Assembly (NCBI GenBank): GCA_934045905.1 | Contig: OW203762.1 | Coordinates: forward strand, 2,604,001-2,668,000 | DNA from: Leuctra nigra | Lineage: Eukaryota; Arthropoda; Insecta; Plecoptera; Leuctridae | Direction: 5' to 3' | DNA length: 64,000 nt | Position numbers and translations under genes: made by a program | The notes under the pieces: generated by a model | What the model saw: only the letters and a program-made list of their open reading frames with translations | What the model was told of the DNA's origin: nothing | Databases searched by the model: none | Part shown: positions 38,601-47,600 of the stretch, in pieces | Numbering within the stretch: the first letter of the stretch is position 1 | Layout of the letters: each line of letters opens with the position of its first letter

Positions 38601-41600
38601 AGGAGTGGAGCAAACAGGCGGAGTTGGAGCAGGTGAGAGGGTAGTCAGGATACAGAGATAACTTCATTTATAACTAGAGTTGTGGTTAGATAATTTTATT
38701 TTTATTTAGATAACAATAAATATATCCTGCCAAAAAAATATCTAGAAAAGATAATAGATACTTTTAAAAGAAATCATCTTGTAAGAGATAACAGATAATT
38801 TTTTACCAAATACTACTGTTCCCTATAATTATTTTCGAATCCTACATTCGGAACTCGATTGTTTTTACAAATGGATCGTCAAAACATGCCAACTAATGCG
38901 ACAACACGAAAATGTTTTTGACTTTTTCATTTCATTTGACATTTGAGGTTCGTGCATGTTCATACACAGAAGTGCTTTTTGAATTTTATATTTTTTATCT
39001 AGATGAAGATAAAGACACAAATTATTTAATTATGTACATACCTAAGATAATAGATAGAAAATAAATATCTAGATAAGACTGTGATAACATCAATTATATT
39101 ATAGTGATCTTGGAAATCAGTGTCCGCTTGCACACTTGTGCTTGTTGTTATGGAACGATCTATCAAGAGGCGCCAACGTGATGTGACAAGTGACTTTGCT
39201 TCCAGACACGCGTGGAGGAGCAGAGGAAATGATCTATCAAGAGGCGCCAACGTGATGTGACAAGTGACTTTGCTTCCAGACACGCGTGGAGGAGCAGAGG
39301 AAATGATCTATCAAGAGGCGCCAACGTGATGTGACAAGTGACTTTGCTTCCAGACACGCGTGGAGGAGCAGAGGAAATGATCTGTCAAGAGGCGCCAACG
39401 TGATGTGACAAGTGACTTTGCTTCCAGACACGCGTGGAGGAGCAGAGGAAATGATCTATCAAGAGGCGCCAACGTGATGTGACAAGTGACTTTGCTTCCA
39501 GACACGCGTGGAGGAGCAGGGGAAATGATCTATCAAGAGGCGCCAACGTGATGTGACAAGTGACTTTGCTTCCAGACACGCGTGGAGGAGCAGAGGAAAT
39601 GATCTATCAAGAGGCGCCAACGTGATGTGACAAGTGACTTTGCTTCCAGACACGCGTGGAGGAGCAGAGGAAATGATCTATCAAGAGGCGCCAACGTGAT
39701 GTAACAAGTGACTTTGCTTCCAGACACGCGTGGACAAGCAGAGGAAATGATCTATCAAGAGGCGCCAACGTGATGTGACAAGTGACTTTGCTTCCAGACA
39801 CGCGTGGAGGAGCAAAGGAAATGATCTATCAAGAGGCGCCAACGTGATGTGACAAGTGACTTTGCTTCCAGACACGCGTGGAGGAGCAGAGGAAATGATC
39901 TATCAAGAGGCGCCAACGTGATGTGACAAGTGACTTTGCTTCCAGACACGCGTGGAGGAGCAGAGGAAATGATCTATCAAGAGGCGCCAACGTGATGTGA
40001 CAAATGACTTTGCTTCCAGACACGCGTGGAGGAGCAGAGGAAATGATCTATCAAGAGGCGCCAACGTGATGTGACAAGTGACTTTGCTTCCAGACACGCG
40101 TGGAGGAGCAGAGGAAATGATCTATCAAGAGGCGCCAACGTGATGTGACAAGTGACTTTGCTTCCAGACACGCGTGGAGGAGCAGAGGAAATGATCTATC
40201 AAGAGGCGCCAACGTGATGTGACAAGTGACTTTGCTTCCAGACACGCGTGGAGGAGCAGAGGAAATGATCTATCAAGAGGCGCCAACGTGATGTGACAAG
40301 TGACTTTGCTTCCAGACACGCGTGGAGGAGCAGAGGAAATGATCTATCAAGAGGCGCCAACGTGATGTGACAAGTGACTTTGCTTCCAGACACGCGTGGA
40401 GGGGCAGAGGGAATGATCTATCAATAGGCGCCAACGTGATGTGACAAGTGACTTTGCTTTCAGACACGCGTGGAGGAGCAGAGGAAATGATCTATCAAGA
40501 GGCGCCAACGTGATGTGACAAGTGACTTTGCTTCCAGACACGCGTGGAGGAGCAGAGGAAATGATCTGTCAAGAGGCGCCAACGTGATGTGACAAGTGAC
40601 TTTGCTTCCAGACACGCGTGGAGGAGCAGAGGAAATGATCTATCAAGAGGCGCCAACGTGATGTGACAAGTGACTTTGCTTCCAGACACGCGTGGACAAG
40701 CAGAGGAAATGATCTGTCAAGAGGCGCCAACGTGATGTGACAAGTGACTTTGCTTCCAGACACGCGTGGAGGAGCAGAGGAAATGATCTATCAAGAGGCG
40801 CCAACGTGATGTGACAAGTGACTTTGCTTCCAGACACGCGTGGAGGAGCAGAGGAAATGATCTATCAAGAGGCGCCAACGTGATGTGACAAGTGACTTTG
40901 CTTCCAGACACGCGTGGAGGAGCAGAGGAAATGATCTATCAAGAGGCGCCAACGTGATGTGACAAGTGACTTTGCTTCCAGACACGCGTGGAGGAGCAGA
41001 GGAAATGATCTATCAAGAGGCGCCAACGTGATGTGACAAGTGACTTTGCTTCCAGACACGCGTGGAGGGGCAGAGGGAATGATCTATCAATAGGCGCCAA
41101 CGTGATGTGACAAGTGACTTTGCTTTCAGACACGCGTGGAGGAGCAGAGGAAATGATCTATCAAGAGGCGCCAACGTGATGTGACAAGTGACTTTGCTTC
41201 CAGACACGCGTGGAGGAGCAGAGGAAATGATCTGTCAAGAGGCGCCAACGTGATGTGACAAGTGACTTTGCTTCCAGACACGCGTGGAGGAGCAGAGGAA
41301 ATGATCTATCAAGAGGCGCCAACGTGATGTGACAAGTGACTTTGCTTCCAGACACGCGTGGACAAGCAGAGGAAATGATCTGTCAAGAGGCGCCAACGTG
41401 ATGTGACAAGTGACTTTGCTTCCAGACACGCGTGGAGGAGCAGAGGAAATGATCTATCAAGAGGCGCCAACGTGATGTGACAAGTGACTTTGCTTCCAGA
41501 CACGCGTGGAGGAGCAGAGGAAATGATCTATCAAGAGGCGCCAACGTGATGTGACAAGTGACTTTGCTTCCAGACACGCGTGGAGGAGCAGAGGAAATGA

Positions 41601-44600
41601 TCTATCAAGAGGCGCCAACGTGATGTGACAAGTGACTTTGCTTCCAGACACGCGTGGAGGAGCAGAGGAAATGATCTATCAAGAGGCGCCAACGTGATGT
41701 GACAAGTGACTTTGCTTCCAGACACGCGTGGAGGAGCAGAGGAAATGATCTATCAAGAGGCGTCAACGTGATGTGACAAGTGACTTTGCTTCCAGACACG
41801 CGTGGAGGAGCAGAGGAAATGATCTATCAAGAGGCGCCAACGTGATGTGACAAGTGACTTTGCTTCCAGACACGCGTGGAGGAGCAGAGGAAATGATCTG
41901 TCAAGAGGCGCCAACGTGATGTGACAAGTGACTTTGCTTCCAGACACGCGTGGAGGAGCAGAGGAAATGATCTATCAAGAGGCGCCAACGTGATGTGACA
42001 AGTGACTTTGCTTCCAGACACGCGTGGACAAGCAGAGGAAATGATCTGTCAAGAGGCGCCAACGTGATGTGACAAGTGACTTTGCTTCCAGACACGCGTG
42101 GAGGAGCAGAGGAAATGATCTATCAAGAGGCGCCAACGTGATGTGACAAGTGACTTTGCTTCCAGACACGCGTGGACAAGCAGAGGAAATGCGATGAGAA
42201 GTTCTCGCAGTGGTTGGCAGACCTGAAGTTCAAGACCAGGAAGAATACGGAGAAGAAAGCTGCGGCAGCAAGGTACATATTTACACACTTATGTACATTT
42301 AAGTACTTAATATAACTCGAGATACTGTCATTGACTGAACATAATCGATAAGATCTTTGGTCTTCCATGGGTTTCCCATCAAATCCAGCACACATCTGCT
42401 GCTATGAAGGCGTCAGTCTCGATAATTACTAATATGAGATTATTTACATTTTATCATTGGGGAATATTAGGAATAGATAATCAATTACCTACTTATGAAA
42501 TAAATATTGTTTGTCAGCCAGAAAAGTTATTGTGATAATATTTTTAGCACATGTTCGCTTTATTTTAAATTGTTATAGGGAATTAATGATGAAACCTATT
42601 TTCATTTGATGTTTTAATTTATGTAAGTGAAGTTACTTTTTTTTAACGAAGGAACTGTACTTTCAAATTTTAGTAATTTTTGCTTTGTTTGATGCACCCA
42701 CTAAATATAAAGTTTCGCCCATGTCGAAGGCCTACTTCTTGACCAGATTCTGGCATTATAAAGACATATTATCACTATTTAATTGCTATTATTAGCATGA
42801 GGAGTTTGTTTTCAAAAAGCAACATGTCCAAAAATCCACCTTTTTGTTAACGATGGTTCCTAGTGCTATAAAACAATGCGGATCTGAAAATGTAATTTGT
42901 TTGCTACAAAAGTCAACATATCCTGTAGTAATGAACTCGTGAAAATCGACGTTTGTAACAAAAAGGCACATGTCCATAATAGTCCGGGCGGGATGTGAAA
43001 TGATTGTGCATTTTGGTATAAAAGCACCAAATTTTTACCACACATACTAGATACCCAACCATTCATTAAAAGACCGGGAGGCATCTCAGATATTGCCCAT
43101 GTCTCCCGTGGCAGCCATTTTAAAAAATGGCGAATATTTGATGTATTGTGCTAAATACGATGGTAATATGGCATGCAAAAACATCTTTCCTACTAATTCG
43201 ATCATGGGGAACTCGAATATAACATCAGAATTCTCCATTTGCTCAACGCTTACCCGTGGCGGCCATTTTTAACAGTGGCGACCATATTTGATATGACGGC
43301 CAAGCGATGTGGGCAACATGACATGCGACACCATCTTTCCCACTAAATCGACCATGGAGAACTCGAATATGACATACAAATATTCGATTTGTTTACTGGT
43401 CACCCGTGGCGGCCATTTTAATAAATGGCGCCTACTTAAAAATGTCACATGAATCTAAAATTGTCATGCGACACCATCTTTCCAACTAATTCGACCATGG
43501 AGAATTCGAATATGAAATCGAAATACTCAATTTGCTTACTGCAAACCCGTGGCAGCCTTTTTAATAAAATGACACCACATAAAAAACATATAAATCTAAA
43601 ATTGTCATGCGACACCAATTTGCCTATTAAATCGGTCATGGGGAACACGAATATGTCATCAAAATTTTCGATTTACTTACTGGTCACCCGTAGCGGCCAT
43701 TATTTAAACATGGCAGCTAATCATAAAATAAGATATTTCATAAAAAAAAAGTCCGTAGTATGTAACGTGACTTCATCCATGGTACAAAATTGAAACAGGT
43801 ATTAGAGTAAACTATTGGCACATTATATCAATCATTTGGCCAATATAATTTTTCCTACCTCCGTGAAGAGCCATCGTGGAAAACAACATTGTCTTGGGCT
43901 GGGCTGAGGAAATTACGAGGGCTGTATTGAAAGTATGCAACTTTGGCGATAACTTTGCTTTTAATTGAAACACATCGTTCAGTTGCTCATGGTGATTGAG
44001 TAACACTTCGTCTAAGCAACGGTATGACTCAACACTCTCTGAGTCACAAGAGATGCGATTGCGTGATCTTTGAAGCCAACACTCCAATTACATTTGCATA
44101 TGCCTATTTGCTGCTTTTTGGCAATAATACATGCATTCGGCAGATTGGGCCATTTAATCAATGTATTCCCATCCATGTAACATCCAGAATCTTACACCTT
44201 TCAACTTCTACCATTCAGTTTTACTAAGGTCAATAATTTGGGACAAGATTTGAGTACGCTCTCATAGCATTGGCTGTGAAGAAGAGGGTAATAAACGGTA
44301 AACCCTACATAAATTAAATTATATTAAATTGTTAAACGACGCGTCGAAAACTAACTCATTTTGCGCACATTATTTTTTTTATTTTTAGCTTAGTTGTTAA
44401 TAAGTGAAGGACATGGGGAGGGGTCGATCTGGGGGACCCGATCTGGGGGAGTCTGCAACTAGGGGTAAAGCCAGTTCAGAATGGTGACAGACCTGGGAGA
44501 GGGAGACTTCGGGCCGGTGGGACCCGATTTCAGGGGGATCACCATCTCGAGGGGGGGAGGCCGGCCCGAGGGGTCCGCGAATTTGGGGAGGGCATGGGAC

Positions 44601-47600
44601 TAGGTCGACCCTTAAATGCACTAGGTTGGGGCAAACTCGTAATGTGAGTTGGCCCCTTTAGCCACCACCACCGCGTCAAGGTAGCAGTCCATCGGTTAAG
44701 AACCCCACATATTTTAACCCGAATATTATTGGAGTGTTGAGTTCAACCATCGTGCAATCGCATCTCTTGTGACTCAGAGAGTGTTGAGTCATACCGTTGC
44801 TTAGACGAAGTGTTACTCAATCACCATGAGCAACTGAACGATGTGTTTCAATTAAAAGCAAAGTTATCGCCAAAGTTGCATACTTTCAATACAGCCCTCG
44901 TAATTTCCGCAGCCCAGCCCAAGACAATGTTGTTTTCCACGATGGCTCTTCACGGAGGTAGGAAAAATTATATTGGCCAAATGATTGATATAATGTGCCA
45001 ATAGTTTACTCTAATACCTGTTTCAATTTTGTACCATGGATGAAGTCACGTTACATACTACGGACTTTCTTTTATGAAATATCTTATTTTATGATTAGCT
45101 GCCATGTTTAAATAATGGCCGCTACGGGTGACCAGTAAGTAAATCGAAAATTTTGATGACATATTCGTGTTCCCCATGACCGATTTAATAGGCAAATTGG
45201 TGTCGCATGACAATTTTAGATTTATATGTTTTTATATGGTGTCATTTTTTTTAAATAGCTGCCATGGGTTAGCAGTAAGCAAATTGAGTATTTCGATTTC
45301 ATATTCGAATTCTCCATGGTCGAATTAGTTGGAAAGATGATGTCGAATGACAATTTTAGATTCGTGTGACATTTTTAAGTGGGCGCCATTTCTTAAAATG
45401 GCCGCCACGGGTGACCAGTAAACAAATCGAATATTTGTATGTCATATTCGAGTTCTCCATGGTCGATTTAGTGGGAAAGATGGTGTCGCAAGTCATGTTG
45501 CTACGGGGAAGCGGTGAGCAAATGGAAAATTCTGATGTTAGTTTCGAGTTCCCCATGATCGAATTAGTAGGAATGATGTTTTTGCATGCCATATTCCCGT
45601 CGTATTTAGCACAATACATCAAATATTCGCCATTTTTAAAAATGGCTGCCACGGGTGACATGGGAGATATCTGAGATGCCTCCCGGTCTTTTAATGAATG
45701 GTTGGGTATCTAGTATGTGTGGTAATATTTTTTTTTTTATAATGCACAATCGGGCCGTTTTCATGCACATCCCGCCCGGACTATAAAGTTTTGTTATCAA
45801 AGTGCAACATGTCCAATCCAGCATTTCAACATTTTAGCTTTTTAAGTATTCTAATTCAAGAATTTTTTGTTTGAATTTTAAAACAAACCACAATACATTA
45901 TGATACAATCCTATTTGCACATGTTTTCTTGATTTTGTTTTAAAACGCAACATGTCCAATGGGTTACTTTCAAAATGCAACAACTCCAAAATTAAAAGAT
46001 TAATTAGGAAAAGAGAAGAAATATATTAAAGTTACTTTTTCAGCATTCCAATTCAAAAAAAAATTGTTTGAATTTTAAAACCAATCACAATGCAATCTTA
46101 TTTGCAGACAATTAGTTACAAGTTTTTCGTTGTTTCTGACCAGGAAGAATACGGAGAATAGACATGTTGCTTTTTGAAAACAAACTCCTCACATGTAATA
46201 TACGACTAGATCAGAAGCATATTGCTGTAAGACATCTGAAGAATGGCGGCGTGCTTTGTCAGATCCCTGGCACAGCCGATGCTGGGCGAGCAGGCGAGCA
46301 AGGAGAAGATCGAGCACGCGTATCAGATGTGGAAGCGAGAGAAGGAGAAGAAGACGAAGCTGATGAATCAAGCCAAGCAGGCGGAGATGCAGGCCAAGGT
46401 GGACAAGGAGAGAGCCAAGAGAGAGAAGAGAGTAGAAGCAAACAAGGTAAGCAATCTCAGGAGCTTCATGAGAACATCAACATTTCAAACCAACTCATTG
46501 TATCAGATGCACCTAGGATTCACTCTTCCAATCTCAGGAGCTTCACGAGAACATCAACATTTCAAACCAACTCATTGTATCAGATGCACCTAGGATTCAC
46601 TCTTCCAATCTCAGGAGCTTCACGAGAACATCAACATTTCAAACCAACTCATTGTATCAGATGCACCTAGGATTCACTCTTCCAATCTCAGGAGCTTCAC
46701 GAGAACATCAACATTTCAAACCAACTCATTGTATCAGATGCACCTAGGATGCACTCTTCCAATCTCAGGAGCTTCATGAGAACATCAACATTTCAAACCA
46801 ACTCATTGTATCAGATGCACCTAGGATGCACTCTTCCAATCTCAGGAGCTTCATGAGAACATCAACATTTCAAACCAACTCATTGTATCAGATGCACCTA
46901 GGATGCACTCTTCCAATCTCAGGAGCTTCATGAGAACATCAACATTTCAAACCAACTCATTGTATCAGATGCACCTAGGATGCACTCTTCCAATCTCAGG
47001 AGCTTCATGAGAACATCAACATTTCAAACCAACTCATTGTATCAGATGCACCTAGGATGCACTCTTCCAATCTCAGGAGCTTCATGAGAACATCAACATT
47101 TCAAACCAACTCATTGTATCAGATGCACCTAGGATGCACTCTTCCAATCTCAGGAGCTTCATGAGAACATCAACATTTCAAACCAACTCATTGTATCAGA
47201 TGCACCTAGGATTCACTCTTCCAATCTCAGGAGCTTCATGAGAACATCAACATTTCAAACCAACTCATTGTATCAGATGCACCTAGGATGCACTCTTCCA
47301 ATCTCAGGAGCTTCATGAGAACATCAACATTTCAAACCAACTCATTGTATCAGATGCACCTAGGATTCACTCTTCCAATCTCAGGAGCTTCATGAGAACA
47401 TCAACATTTCAAACCAACTCATTGTATCAGATGCACCTAGGATTCACTCTTCCAATCTCAGGAGCTTCATGAGAACATCAACATTTCAAACCAACTCATT
47501 GTATCAGATGCACCTAGGATTGTATCAGATGCACCTAGGATTGTATCAGATGCACCTAGGATTGTATCAGATGCACCTAGGATTGTATCAGATGCACCTA

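Larger units (their letters stand above)
42273..46262 (+). other. Coiled-coil gene intron 4
   Basis: Occupied by a 3.4-kb palindrome; a 21-bp copy of exon 4 sequence sits inside its right end. The first 500 bp are AT-rich with no feature. Confidence 0.82.

Noticed and set aside
39026..42395. Serial 64-codon minus-strand frames
   Set aside because: Shadow of the 74-bp acceptor array on the strand opposite to the gene.
43812..45004. About 90-codon frames in both arms of the 3.4-kb palindrome
   Set aside because: They are mirror copies of one stretch, not homologous to anything I recognise; kept only as part of the foldback element.
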